Positions 16,854-27,695 of a stretch of DNA of 64,000 bases are shown here, in pieces. The translations under genes and the position numbers were made by a program. Origin of the DNA: Candidatus Cloacimonadota bacterium (GTDB taxonomy: Bacteria > Cloacimonadota > Cloacimonadia > JGIOTU-2). Position 1 is the first letter of the stretch; each line of letters begins with the position of its first letter. Where the stretch lies: NCBI GenBank assembly GCA_016932035.1, contig JAFGDR010000036.1, positions 24,715 through 88,714 on the forward strand. The letters are read 5' to 3'. The notes beneath the pieces were generated by a model that worked only from the letters and a program-made list of their open reading frames with translations, did no database searches and had not been told where the DNA came from.

Positions 16854-18410
16854 TTACTTTTTAGGGGTTAGCACTGAGATCGGAAGGATCATTTCTTCCA
16901 TTGAAACACCGCCATGCTGGTAAGTACCGTCGAATTTTCGTTTATATTCATTATAATCTGTGGGAAACACAAAATAATGATCACCCTTCGCAAAAATGAA
17001 GTTTTCTACAACGTTCTCAACAGGCAGTCCATAATTTTTTGGACTCGTTACTTTTATGGTGTGCCGTTCATTACAGGTAATATTTTTACCATGTTTTGCT
17101 CGTAATCCTGAAGAAATTTCCTTATCTGATATTACTTTTGTCGGATGCTCCACCTTGATAGAACCATGATCGGTTGTTAAGACAACCACAGCGTCCTGTT
17201 TTGAGATCAGTTTGAGTGTTTCATAGAACTGTGAATTGAGGAACCACAGTTTCGTTAACGATCTCAGGGCACGGTCATTAGGTATGATCTCCTGAAGTAC
17301 TTCATCTTTAAATCTGTGATGAAGGAGAAGGTCTAGGAAATTATAAACAAGAATGACCAGACGCTCTTTCTTATAAGCAGGTATCTTCTTTGTAATATAT
17401 TCGCCCTCTTCAGTATTCAGTACTTTAATATACTTACTTCCCTGGGGCATGGGAATATCCATTCTTTTCAGTTGCTCATCCATAAAGAAGTGTTCATCAC
17501 GGTTCAGACTGCTTTCCACCTCTTTACTACTTCTCCAGAATTGCGGATATACCTGTGCAATTTTGCCAGGGAACATTCCGCTGAAGATCGCATTTCGAGA
17601 ATATGGTGTAGAGGTTGGTAATATTGAGTAATAATAGTCAGTCTTTACATTGAAAAGCTCTTCAATAAAAGGTTTGAACACCATGAACTGGTCAAGGCGA
17701 AGGCAATCCAGTACAACGAAATAAACGACTTTCTTGGAGTAAAGTTTATCTGCAACGTACTTTTTCACTATATTGGGAGAAAGAACAGGTCTTTCAGATC
17801 CGGTAAGAAAATCTTCATAATGTGCTGTAATATAATTAGAGAACTCGGTATTACAATTCTTCTTTTCAAACGAGTGCATCTGCATAATGTCCTCATAATA
17901 GAGTTGATCCAATTTCAAATCCCATTCTGCAAGAGACCGGTATATGTCAATCCAGTCCTGCCAGTTCGGTTCAGTAAATAATTTCTGATTAAGTTTTGCA
18001 GAGAATTCTGCATATTCTTCACCAGTTCGATTCCTTCTGATCTCTTCTGACATCAATATTTTTTTGAGAGACATCAGCACCTGGTTAGGATTGATTGGTT
18101 TGATGATATAATCGGTTATTTGCTGAGCAATCGCTTTGTTCATCAAACCTTCTTCCTCGTTTTTTGTGACCATAACAACAGGCAGTGTTTCGTTAATCCT
18201 GTGAATTGCTTCGAGTGTTTCCAGTCCGTCGAGACCGGGCATCATTTCATCCAACAGCACAATATCAAAGTTTTGTTCTTCAGTAAGTGCGATCCCATCA
18301 TTCCCATTTGATGCTGCCACAACCTCGAAATTCCTTTCTTCAAGAAAAAGAATATGCGGTTTCAGCATATGTATTTCATCATCTATCCATAGTATCTTTG
18401 CTGTTTTCAT
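16854..18410 (-). CDS. porX: PorX-like response regulator with PglZ (alkaline phosphatase-fold) output
   Basis: A protein of 518 residues. An N-terminal receiver domain (5-120) has the acidic pair IDDE and phosphoacceptor Asp54 (VLLDEMMPGLDG). A helical linker leads to a PglZ/alkaline-phosphatase-superfamily domain (about 205-515), with VVLDCLRLDQF, a threonine/serine-rich nucleophile region (LPTSTPYSRNAIFSGMFPG) and the metal-site VLTTDHGSIKVEHP. PorX with PorY regulates T9SS genes in Porphyromonas; its PglZ domain is a zinc-dependent phosphodiesterase there. This fits the four T9SS-type cargo proteins in this window. No PorY kinase is adjacent. AAGGAATG precedes the ATG. The gene is about 50 bp after tgt. 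Confidence 0.92.
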   Translation of the reverse strand: MKTAKILWIDDEIHMLKPHILFLEERNFEVVAASNGNDGIALTEEQNFDIVLLDEMMPGLDGLETLEAIHRINETLPVVMVTKNEEEGLMNKAIAQQITDYIIKPINPNQVLMSLKKILMSEEIRRNRTGEEYAEFSAKLNQKLFTEPNWQDWIDIYRSLAEWDLKLDQLYYEDIMQMHSFEKKNCNTEFSNYITAHYEDFLTGSERPVLSPNIVKKYVADKLYSKKVVYFVVLDCLRLDQFMVFKPFIEELFNVKTDYYYSILPTSTPYSRNAIFSGMFPGKIAQVYPQFWRSSKEVESSLNRDEHFFMDEQLKRMDIPMPQGSKYIKVLNTEEGEYITKKIPAYKKERLVILVYNFLDLLLHHRFKDEVLQEIIPNDRALRSLTKLWFLNSQFYETLKLISKQDAVVVLTTDHGSIKVEHPTKVISDKEISSGLRAKHGKNITCNERHTIKVTSPKNYGLPVENVVENFIFAKGDHYFVFPTDYNEYKRKFDGTYQHGGVSMEEMILPISVLTPKK

Positions 18411-18463
18411 TATTCATTCCTTTCAAAATATATTTAAATACAGAGGTTTCAAATATTACTATA

Positions 18464-19588
<1,125 letters not shown>

Positions 19589-20941
19589 TTATTGTGGTTT
19601 TTCTATTGTTGTTGGACTATTCGTCCGCCTTAAAGAAAAATATCGCCCCACAAAACGCGAAATATCGTTGTAGAAAGCAAAAATCATGATAAAGAGTAAA
19701 ACTACAACACCTATGCGTTGAAGGACCGCCTGCGTGCTTAATTTAAGCGGTTTGCCCTTAATGCCCTCGATAATGGAAAATATGACCATCCCGCCATCCA
19801 ATACAGGAATTGGCAGCAGATTAACGATCATAAGAATGATGCTGACCATTGCAATGAATGAGAGGTAGGCACTCACACCCTCTTTTACCTGCTGACTCGT
19901 GAGCGATGCAATCATGATCGGACCGCCAACACTCTTTCCGACCTGCGAAGGGTGTTTAACAAGTTTGAACAATCCGCTGTAATATCTGCCAATGATATCT
20001 ATCGTGGTTAAGAAACTGTATTTGAAGGATGTTAGAACCGAAAACCGTTCGATATATTCCTGATCTAATATCTGGGAAATACCTATCATTCCTGACCCTT
20101 CATCCAGTTCTATATTAATCTGCGGTGTAATATCCATCTCAAGATAATCTTCATCTCTTAGAATCACAAAATGAAGAGGTGTGTCAGCATTTTCTTTAAT
20201 AATTTCCTGAAGATCATACCAGTCATTAATGTGCAGATCCTCGATCTGAAGAATTCTATCTCCTTCTTTAAGACCTGCCTGATATGCTGGTAATCCATAA
20301 TACACATCACCGATAACTGCTGGAACATAGGGATTGATATCAGTGATCCATTTTTCATAAGAAAAATTTGCTATTGCGGTTGTCAGTGTGTCATTATCTC
20401 TTACAAAAACAATCTCTCGATTATCGGATGAATCTTTAGCCCATTCTTGTATGATTGATGTCCAACCTCTAACCTGGTTTCCATCGACGCTCAGTATCCT
20501 GTCTTCACTTTCAAGAGGTAGAAATTGATAGGTTTCTTCAGATATTCTTCCAATAACAGGTGCAAGATCATACGTTTTGATACCGATGATATAGGTAAGG
20601 GCGAGTATCAGAAATGCAAACAGGAAGTTCGCAAAAGGACCTCCAAAGGCAATGAGAGCTTTCTGCCACCAGTGTTTCTGTTTAAAACTTCGGTCATCGT
20701 GAAGTTCTTCTTCAGAAGCTTCATCCGGGTTCTCACCAAGCATTTTAACATATCCGCCCAAAGGAATGAGAGAAATTCTGTACTCCGTCTCCCCTATTGT
20801 CCACGAAACGAGTTTTGGACCAAAGCCAAATGAAAATTTCTCAACCTTCACTCTGTTTAGACGTGCTATAACGAAATGTCCGAGTTCATGCACGAAAACA
20901 AGGATGCCAATAAGAAAGATTATTGCTAAAATTGTGATCAC
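19589..20941 (-). CDS. rseP: RseP-type site-2 zinc metalloprotease
   Basis: A protein of 450 residues with the HExxH metal site in the first membrane segment (His18, Glu19, His22 in HELGHF), a GFGP loop, two PDZ regions (about 115-190 and 200-280), and the second catalytic motif NLLPIPVLDGG with the third metal ligand Asp near residue 395. It cuts membrane-bound anti-sigma factors and signal peptide remnants within the bilayer. The start is GTG at 20941, 10 bp after the ABC permease stop, with CGGAG upstream. Sequence and length fit RseP; no partner anti-sigma gene is visible. Confidence 0.93.
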   Translation of the reverse strand: MITILAIIFLIGILVFVHELGHFVIARLNRVKVEKFSFGFGPKLVSWTIGETEYRISLIPLGGYVKMLGENPDEASEEELHDDRSFKQKHWWQKALIAFGGPFANFLFAFLILALTYIIGIKTYDLAPVIGRISEETYQFLPLESEDRILSVDGNQVRGWTSIIQEWAKDSSDNREIVFVRDNDTLTTAIANFSYEKWITDINPYVPAVIGDVYYGLPAYQAGLKEGDRILQIEDLHINDWYDLQEIIKENADTPLHFVILRDEDYLEMDITPQINIELDEGSGMIGISQILDQEYIERFSVLTSFKYSFLTTIDIIGRYYSGLFKLVKHPSQVGKSVGGPIMIASLTSQQVKEGVSAYLSFIAMVSIILMIVNLLPIPVLDGGMVIFSIIEGIKGKPLKLSTQAVLQRIGVVVLLFIMIFAFYNDISRFVGRYFSLRRTNSPTTIEKPQ

Positions 20942-20950
20942 AATAAGGTA

Positions 20951-22210
20951 CTACTCCGTATAAAAAATTGCTTTGATCGGATCGATCTTCGAAGCTTTGT
21001 AAGCAGGATAGAAACCAGAAACAAATCCAACGATAACTGCAAAGGACAATCCAACAATGATACCCATAATCGGAAATGATACATCGACCTTTAATGCAGT
21101 GCTGAGTGCTCCAATAAGGAGCAGTGCGATTCCTGTACCTACAACACCGCCGAAGAGTGCAAGAATAATCGATTCAAATAGAAAATATGAAAAAATATCC
21201 CGATTCTTTGCACCGATACTTTTTCGGATGCCGATCTCTTTCATGCGTTCTGTAATCGAGATAAGCAAGATGCTGAACAGGCCGATCCCACCTGTAAAAA
21301 GTGAAATGCTTGAAATTGCCAGGAGTATGATATTCCAGTTTTTCAGGAACTCACCTACCTGTTGCCGCACCTCCAGCATAATGCTGCTGATATCCTGCAT
21401 GCCAACATCATCAGCCATATTATGACGTGACCGTAGAACTTGTATGGCGGAATTATACACATCGCCGACGATCTCTGCATCGTTTGCTTTTATCCACAAA
21501 ACATCAATATTCATCATTGGACGCAGGTATTTCGAAGCAAATTTTGTTGGGATATAGCATGATTCCAATGCAAGACGTCTCTCCCATTCATTACCTTGTG
21601 CAAAACTACTCTCGCTTGCTTTGTAGTCAATTACACCAATAATTTTAAGACGGATATCACCAATCGAAATAAACTGTCCGATCGGATCACCTTTCGGGAA
21701 AAGCTTTGTGCTGAGGGTTTTGCCGAGAATACACACATTTTCGCCATTATTTGATTCAACAACATTAAATTCTCTTCCTTCAGAGATGAAATAACTTTTC
21801 TCATCAAAGAACGTGTTGTGTACACCTTTAAGGCGTATCTGGCTTTGCTTTCCGTTAATGATAGAATTTCGCTGGTCATCGACAGTTGGATAAATATACT
21901 CAATATTATTTAAGTTCTCTTTGAGAGCTTCATAATCAGCATAATTTATTTGCTGGAATCGCTTTACAGTGTTGTATCTTTTTAACTGGTCATTACTTGT
22001 ATCAGGATATTTCGAATAGAGAACAATGACATTGTCATAACCAAGTGAGCTGATAGTTTCTTCGATCAGGTTTTTCATTGCTTCTACTGATGAAAACATC
22101 GTGGTGACAGCAGCCACACCGATCATTATTCCTGCAAGGGTAAGGAATGAGCGCAATTTGTGCGTAAGAATACTTTTTATCCCCGAAACAAAGACCTCAG
22201 TATACTTCAT
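20951..22210 (-). CDS. MacB/FtsX-type ABC transporter permease
   Basis: A protein of 419 residues with a MacB_PCD periplasmic domain (about 20-240) between TM1 (LTLAGIMIGVAAVTTMF) and the FtsX-like domain with three further TM segments (about 285-410), including ERMKEIGIRKSIGAKNRDIFSYF, the ATPase-coupling loop. The start at 22210 overlaps the topA stop (ATGA); an upstream GTG is unlikely. Such permeases export lipoproteins, peptides or antibiotics or transmit mechanical force, together with an ATPase and often an outer-membrane factor. Neither is adjacent, so the partner ATPase must be encoded elsewhere. The last residues (FYPAYKASKIDPIKAI) are the family's typical ending. Confidence 0.9.
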   Translation of the reverse strand: MKYTEVFVSGIKSILTHKLRSFLTLAGIMIGVAAVTTMFSSVEAMKNLIEETISSLGYDNVIVLYSKYPDTSNDQLKRYNTVKRFQQINYADYEALKENLNNIEYIYPTVDDQRNSIINGKQSQIRLKGVHNTFFDEKSYFISEGREFNVVESNNGENVCILGKTLSTKLFPKGDPIGQFISIGDIRLKIIGVIDYKASESSFAQGNEWERRLALESCYIPTKFASKYLRPMMNIDVLWIKANDAEIVGDVYNSAIQVLRSRHNMADDVGMQDISSIMLEVRQQVGEFLKNWNIILLAISSISLFTGGIGLFSILLISITERMKEIGIRKSIGAKNRDIFSYFLFESIILALFGGVVGTGIALLLIGALSTALKVDVSFPIMGIIVGLSFAVIVGFVSGFYPAYKASKIDPIKAIFYTE

Positions 22211-24402
22211 GATACGATCTCTTTCCCGCACTTTTCACAGACAAGGGTTTTCACTTTTTTCCGGGATGGTTTCACAAACATCGACTCAGCGCTACAGTCA
22301 GGACATTTGACTGCAACCGGTTTCTTATTAGTGAGAAATTTACAGGTCGGGTAGTTCGAACAGGTAAAAAATTTCTTTCCCTGCTTCCCTTTTCTTTCGA
22401 TGATTTCTCCTCCACATTGAGGACACTTCACGCCAATCGTAAAGGGCTTTGTATATTTACAGGTCGGGTAGTTTTCACAAGCATAGAACTTACCGAACCT
22501 TCCATTTTTCAGCAGAATTTTTCCACCGCACTTGGGGCAGATCTCTCCTGTTTCTTCTTCAACAACCTTGTCTTTCTCATCGAGAGATTTCACATTCTTA
22601 CATTTCGGAAAAGCCGAACACGCAAGAAACTTTCCATATTTCCCATATTTAATGACCATCGGTGAGCCGCATTTGTCACAAAGGATATCCGTCTTCTGCT
22701 CGTGTTTTTTCTTTTCATGTGCCACATCGATTTTATCTAAATGATCAATGAAATTATTGTAATAAGAACCAAGTATTTCAACCCAGTTTAGATCACCATT
22801 TTCAATATCATCAAGCTTGTTTTCCATTTCAGCAGTGAATTTTACATTAAAAAAATCTTCGAATTTATCGATGAGGAATTTTTCAACTGTTTCTCCCAGT
22901 TCTGTTGGGAAAAACTTCTTTTTTTGGAGTGTCACATATTTTCTTTGAAGAATTGTTGAGATGATCGGGGCATACGTACTTGGTCGACCGATCCCTTCCT
23001 GCTCGAGTTTTCTCACAAGTGAAGCTTCTGTATATCGTGCCGGAGGTTGTGTAAAATGCTGCTCTTTTCTGAGTTTTATTAATTCAACTTCATCATTAAG
23101 TGAAAGTTCCGGGAATGCATCTTTCAAATTTTTGATCGGTACATGAGGATATACTTTCAGGAAACCATCGAATAAAATCTTAGCTGCCGAGGATTCGAAA
23201 ATCCCTTTTTCAGCTTTGATCTGAGCTGTCACATTTTCAAGTTTTACCTTTTCAAGCTGGGTCGCAACGAACCGTTTCCAGATGAGATTATACAATTTAT
23301 ACTGATCCCTGGAAAGGAAATCTTTGATCGAATCGGGCGAGGTAAAAGAATTAGTCGGTCTGATCGCTTCATGTGCATCCTGCGCTTTATTCTTATTTTT
23401 GTACACCCTTGTATGTGATGCCAAATACTCCTCTGGAAAACTATCTTTGATATATTTTCGAACTTGATAATTTGCTTTGTCTGAAATACGCACTGAATCT
23501 GTTCTCATATAAGAAATGAGACCAGTGTTCTTACCATGTATTGTTACACCTTCATACAATTCCTGTGCGATCTTCATTGTTTTCTTGGTTGAAAATCCCA
23601 GCAGTTTAGAGGCTTCCTGCTGAAGTGTACTCGTTATAAAAGGGGGAAAAGGCGCAATGGATTTTTGCTCTTTCTTCACATCCTGAACGATATAAGCTGC
23701 GTTTTCCAGTTTGTTGAAAACCTCTTCAGCTTCTTCCTGCGAACTAAGTTTAATGACTTTGTTTGCATACTTTTTCAATATTGCACTGAAAGGAAGATCC
23801 TTTTTCAGATCAGCTTCAATAGACCAATACTCCTGGGGAACAAAATCTCTTATCTCATTCTCACGTTCGCAAATCAATCTGAGTGCAACTGTCTGCACCC
23901 TGCCTGCTGAAAGATTCTTTGTGATGACCTTCCACAGAAGCGGACTCACTTTATAACCAACGATCCTGTCGAGAATTCTGCGTGCCTGCTGTGCATCTAC
24001 CTTGTTCTCATCAACATGGGTTGGCTTTTCAATAGCTTCGATTATTGCATCACGGGTGATTTCATTAAACACGATCCGGTAAATGTCTTGTTCCGGAATG
24101 ATCCTTTTTAAAATCTCCTTAAGATGCCATGCAATCGCTTCTCCTTCGCGGTCATTATCAGATGCAAGGTAGATATTTTCGCTCTCTTTCGCAGCTTTTT
24201 TAATGTTATTTACGACTTTTGATTTTTTAGGATCAAGCACATAGGTCGGTTTAAAATCATCTTTCAGATTGATGCCGAACTCCTTTTGAGGAAGATCACG
24301 GATGTGTCCCATTGAAGCGAGAATATTGAAATCTTTTCCAAGATACTGGCTGATCGTTTTGGACTTAGTTGGTGATTCTACAATGAGTAAATTCTTTGCC
24401 AT
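22207..24402 (-). CDS. topA: DNA topoisomerase I (type IA)
   Basis: A protein of 731 residues. The TOPRIM domain opens with VESPTKSKTISQYLG and has the acidic SDNDREGEAIAWHL. The topoisomerase core contains the active-site tyrosine in GLISYMRTDSVRIS, and VGYKVSPLLWKV, RPSTYAPII. The C-terminus has four zinc-ribbon-like modules (from about residue 565): three with CxxC and a later pair (GKYGKFLACS, GRFGKFYAC, GKQGKKFFTC) and a last CPDC...CEKCGKE. It relaxes negative supercoils. The ATG at 24402 is chosen by AAGGAACC; the TTG-like upstream extension is not conserved in character. It starts 14 bp after secA and is overlapped by the permease. Confidence 0.97.
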   Translation of the reverse strand: MAKNLLIVESPTKSKTISQYLGKDFNILASMGHIRDLPQKEFGINLKDDFKPTYVLDPKKSKVVNNIKKAAKESENIYLASDNDREGEAIAWHLKEILKRIIPEQDIYRIVFNEITRDAIIEAIEKPTHVDENKVDAQQARRILDRIVGYKVSPLLWKVITKNLSAGRVQTVALRLICERENEIRDFVPQEYWSIEADLKKDLPFSAILKKYANKVIKLSSQEEAEEVFNKLENAAYIVQDVKKEQKSIAPFPPFITSTLQQEASKLLGFSTKKTMKIAQELYEGVTIHGKNTGLISYMRTDSVRISDKANYQVRKYIKDSFPEEYLASHTRVYKNKNKAQDAHEAIRPTNSFTSPDSIKDFLSRDQYKLYNLIWKRFVATQLEKVKLENVTAQIKAEKGIFESSAAKILFDGFLKVYPHVPIKNLKDAFPELSLNDEVELIKLRKEQHFTQPPARYTEASLVRKLEQEGIGRPSTYAPIISTILQRKYVTLQKKKFFPTELGETVEKFLIDKFEDFFNVKFTAEMENKLDDIENGDLNWVEILGSYYNNFIDHLDKIDVAHEKKKHEQKTDILCDKCGSPMVIKYGKYGKFLACSAFPKCKNVKSLDEKDKVVEEETGEICPKCGGKILLKNGRFGKFYACENYPTCKYTKPFTIGVKCPQCGGEIIERKGKQGKKFFTCSNYPTCKFLTNKKPVAVKCPDCSAESMFVKPSRKKVKTLVCEKCGKEIVS

Positions 24403-24416
24403 AAGGTTCCTTCCTA

Positions 24417-27400
24417 TTATCCTTTCCGTCCACAGCAATGCTTATATTTTTTACCACTCCCACACGGGCACGGATCATTTCTGCCGACCTTTTCCGCATC
24501 TCTGCGCATAGGCTGAAGCTTTGGTTCTTCAGGTTGTTGCTGTTCTTTTTGTTCATTCATCTGCATCTGGTGTAATCTTTCACGCTGGTCTTCTGCACGA
24601 GATGCAACATGGTCGAATGCATTTCTTTCTTTATGCGATAACTGCATATTTTTTATCCGCTCCTGTACCTGATAATACAGCGCAGGATAGAGCGTATAAA
24701 CATTCTTTATCACTTTCTCTTTGATCGTATCGATCAGATTGAGAAAAAGGTCATAGCTCTCTCTCTTATATTCGATAAGCGGATCTTTCTGGCCATAAGC
24801 GCGCAGACTGATGCCTTCTTTTAGACGATCCATTTCATAGAGATGATCTTTCCACTGTTCATCCACTACTTTAAGCAATGCGTAGCGTTCTAGCTTCCGC
24901 TGCTCATCTTCAAAATTTTTCTCTTTGGAAGCATAGGCTTTTTGTAGTTGCTCATATAACTCATCAACAAGATCTTCCTGGTTCCTGATCGAACCGATCT
25001 CGAACGAAATATTGAGCTTAAGACCAAATTCATTTTCGAACCATTCCACAATATCTTCGAGTGGCCAATTTTCTTCATATTCAGTTGAACCAATAAATGA
25101 GGAAACTTTTGTATTTATCGTATCATAAAGCATTTCCAGAATCTCATCTCTAAGATCGAGACCTCTTAAAACTTTACGCCTGTATGAATAGATAACCTCT
25201 CTTTGCTGGTTCATGACATCATCATATTTGATGAGTTGTTTACGTATTTCGAAGTTATGACCTTCAACTTTTTTCTGAGCATTTTCGACTGCTCTTGTCA
25301 TCCACGGATGCTTGATTGCATCACCTTCTTCTAATCCCATATGTGACATGAGACCAGCAATTTTGTCTGATCCGAAAATCCTCATGAGATCATCTTCGAG
25401 TGAAAGGTAAAATCGCGAAGAACCCGGATCGCCCTGACGTCCGCTTCTACCGCGAAGCTGCCTGTCGATACGTCTACTTTCATGACGTTCCGTGCCAATA
25501 ATATGCAAGCCACACGGCATATCTGCGCTGCAATCGTGATCCGGTGTTGGTTTATTTTTTCCTGCATCTTCGCAGCCTGATTCGCATGCAATGACACATG
25601 TATCGCAACGTACGATTTCTTCTCCAAGTTTAATATCTGTTCCCCTACCTGCCATGTTTGTGGCTATTGTTACAGAGCCAGGCATACCTGCGTATGCAAC
25701 GATCTCTGCTTCCTTTTCATGATACTTCGCATTCAAAACTTCATGAGGGACATTTTTTCTTTTCAGCAACCTGCTGATGATCTCAGAGACCTCGACAGAA
25801 ACGGTTCCCACAAGCACCGGTCTTCGCTGCTTATACAACTCTTCGATCTCTTCTGTTATCGCCTCATACTTCTCTTTTTTTGTTCTATAGATCAGGTCAT
25901 CATAATCACGTCTGCGGATCGGTTCATTTGTAGGAATTTCTATAACTGGAAGTTTATATATTTCTTCAAACTCGACCTGTTCGGTTATTGCAGTACCTGT
26001 CATACCAGCGAGTTTTGTATACATGCGGAAATAATTCTGAAGTGTAATGGTAGCAAGCGTCTGCGTTGCTTCCTGGATCTGTACATTCTCTTTTGCTTCC
26101 AATGCCTGATGGAGTCCTTCGCTGAAGCGTCTGCCGGGCATGAGCCTGCCGGTGAATTGGTCAACAATGATCACTCGATTATCAGAAACAATATATTCAA
26201 CATCCTTTTCAAAAAGTGAATATGCAAGAAGCATTTGCTTGATGTTATGCAGTTTTTCGTTCTTTTCGAGGAACTCCTCCTGGAGTTTTTTCTTTTTGAT
26301 CTGTTTATCTTCGAGATTGAGTGACTCATCATCGTTTATCTTCTCGATCTCTTCATCGAGATCAGGCATGACAAAGAGTGAACTGTCGTATTTCGAAAGC
26401 TCATCCTGCCCCATTTCATTGAGATCAGCGCTTCGCTGTCCCTCATCGATAACATAATAGAGAAGCTCATCGATCTTATGAAGTTGTTTCTCACGCAAAT
26501 ACTGCCCCTCGACCTCATTCATGATCTTTTGATACTGCCCCTCTTTCAACAATTTTAAAAAACGCTTTGCTTTTGGTGCTGCGCGCTTGACGGTAAGCAA
26601 CTTCTTACCGAATTCAAAATCATTTTCCAGTGCAGTTCCGTTTTCGATCATTGTATTAATTTCGGAAAGAAGTTCGTTCACAAGGCGTTGCTGTTTTGTC
26701 TCGAGTTTCCTGATCTGTGGATTGAGTTCCCGATAGTAATTCTTGGAATGTTCGACTGTTCCGGAAATAATGAGCGGTGTTCGTGCTTCATCGATGAGAA
26801 CACTATCCGCTTCGTCCACAATGCAGTAATGATGCCCCCGTTGTACGAGCCCTTCAGGACTCACTGCCATGTTATCTCTCAAATAATCAAAGCCGAATTC
26901 ATTATTTGTGCCATATGTGATATCCGCTTCATACTGTTCTCTTCTAACAGAGGGTTCCTGATCACCAATAATACAGCCAACTGTCAAACCATGGAATGTA
27001 TAGATCTGTCCCATCCATTCGGAGTCACGCTGGGCAAGGTAATCATTCACAGTAATAAGATGAGAACCCTTTCCTACAAGAGCATTCAGATACAAAGGCA
27101 TAGTCGCAACAAGTGTTTTTCCCTCACCTGTTTTCATTTCTGTTACCATTCCTTTATGCAGCGCAATAGCACCAATGAGTTGGACATCGTACGGGATCAT
27201 ATTCCACTTGGTTTCACGTCCACGAACAGACCAGGATGTGCCCCCTAGACGGCGGCAGGTCTCTTTGATCACTGCATATGCTTCGGGGAGAATTTCGTCG
27301 AGTACCTTTGCAGTCTCATTATCGAGATCTTTTTGTGCATCATCGATCTGAAAACCGATCTTGTCCTTTTCATTATCATCAGAGGTTTCATCGTAACTTC

Positions 27401-27608
27401 TTTCGAGTTCTTCGAGGAGCTGCTGTTTTGCTGCGATTCGATCTTGAATTTTCTCTTTGAATTCGACGGTTTTATGCTTTAATTCATCCTCAGATAAAGA
27501 CGAAAGTTCGGGAAAGATACGATTGATCTCATCGACAACGGGCTGGATTTTCTTAACTTCCCGCTCGAACTGCGTACCGAAAACTTTTGTTAAAACTTTT
27601 TTAAACAT
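24417..27608 (-). CDS. secA: Protein translocase ATPase SecA with cysteine-rich insertion
   Basis: A protein of 1063 residues, longer than E. coli SecA (901). It has the Walker A loop EMKTGEGKTLVA, the DEAD-type box VDEADSVLIDEARTPLIISG, GMTGTA, ATNMAGRGTDIKL and QLRGRSGRQGDPGSS. Before the conserved GLHIIGTERHESRR lies an insertion of about 35 residues with six cysteines (CDTC, ACES, GCED, HDCS, MPCG), roughly residues 670-705. The C-terminal zinc-binding tail (NDPCPCGSGKKYKHCCGRKG) contacts SecB and lipids. A linker and helical insert around 300-470 adds length. SecA drives secretion through SecYEG, the first step for T9SS cargo. Its start is 19 bp downstream of a hairpin that separates it from the DUF2723 gene. 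Confidence 0.97.
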   Translation of the reverse strand: MFKKVLTKVFGTQFEREVKKIQPVVDEINRIFPELSSLSEDELKHKTVEFKEKIQDRIAAKQQLLEELERSYDETSDDNEKDKIGFQIDDAQKDLDNETAKVLDEILPEAYAVIKETCRRLGGTSWSVRGRETKWNMIPYDVQLIGAIALHKGMVTEMKTGEGKTLVATMPLYLNALVGKGSHLITVNDYLAQRDSEWMGQIYTFHGLTVGCIIGDQEPSVRREQYEADITYGTNNEFGFDYLRDNMAVSPEGLVQRGHHYCIVDEADSVLIDEARTPLIISGTVEHSKNYYRELNPQIRKLETKQQRLVNELLSEINTMIENGTALENDFEFGKKLLTVKRAAPKAKRFLKLLKEGQYQKIMNEVEGQYLREKQLHKIDELLYYVIDEGQRSADLNEMGQDELSKYDSSLFVMPDLDEEIEKINDDESLNLEDKQIKKKKLQEEFLEKNEKLHNIKQMLLAYSLFEKDVEYIVSDNRVIIVDQFTGRLMPGRRFSEGLHQALEAKENVQIQEATQTLATITLQNYFRMYTKLAGMTGTAITEQVEFEEIYKLPVIEIPTNEPIRRRDYDDLIYRTKKEKYEAITEEIEELYKQRRPVLVGTVSVEVSEIISRLLKRKNVPHEVLNAKYHEKEAEIVAYAGMPGSVTIATNMAGRGTDIKLGEEIVRCDTCVIACESGCEDAGKNKPTPDHDCSADMPCGLHIIGTERHESRRIDRQLRGRSGRQGDPGSSRFYLSLEDDLMRIFGSDKIAGLMSHMGLEEGDAIKHPWMTRAVENAQKKVEGHNFEIRKQLIKYDDVMNQQREVIYSYRRKVLRGLDLRDEILEMLYDTINTKVSSFIGSTEYEENWPLEDIVEWFENEFGLKLNISFEIGSIRNQEDLVDELYEQLQKAYASKEKNFEDEQRKLERYALLKVVDEQWKDHLYEMDRLKEGISLRAYGQKDPLIEYKRESYDLFLNLIDTIKEKVIKNVYTLYPALYYQVQERIKNMQLSHKERNAFDHVASRAEDQRERLHQMQMNEQKEQQQPEEPKLQPMRRDAEKVGRNDPCPCGSGKKYKHCCGRKG

Positions 27609-27626
27609 ACTTTTCTCTTATAAGTG

Positions 27627-27654
27627 AAAACCCAGTAATTTTCAACTGGGTTTT
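27627..27654 (-). terminator. Intergenic hairpin between DUF2723 gene and secA
   Basis: AAAACCCAG (27627-27635) and CTGGGTTTT (27646-27654) form a perfect 9-bp stem with a 10-nt loop, 42 bp past the DUF2723 stop and 19 bp before the secA start. On the minus strand the stem ends in TTTT then CAC, a weak U-tract, so it may be a partial terminator or attenuator setting secA levels. Confidence 0.5.
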
Positions 27655-27695
27655 ACGTCAATATTTATAACAATTATTTCTCTAAACGATCCTAT

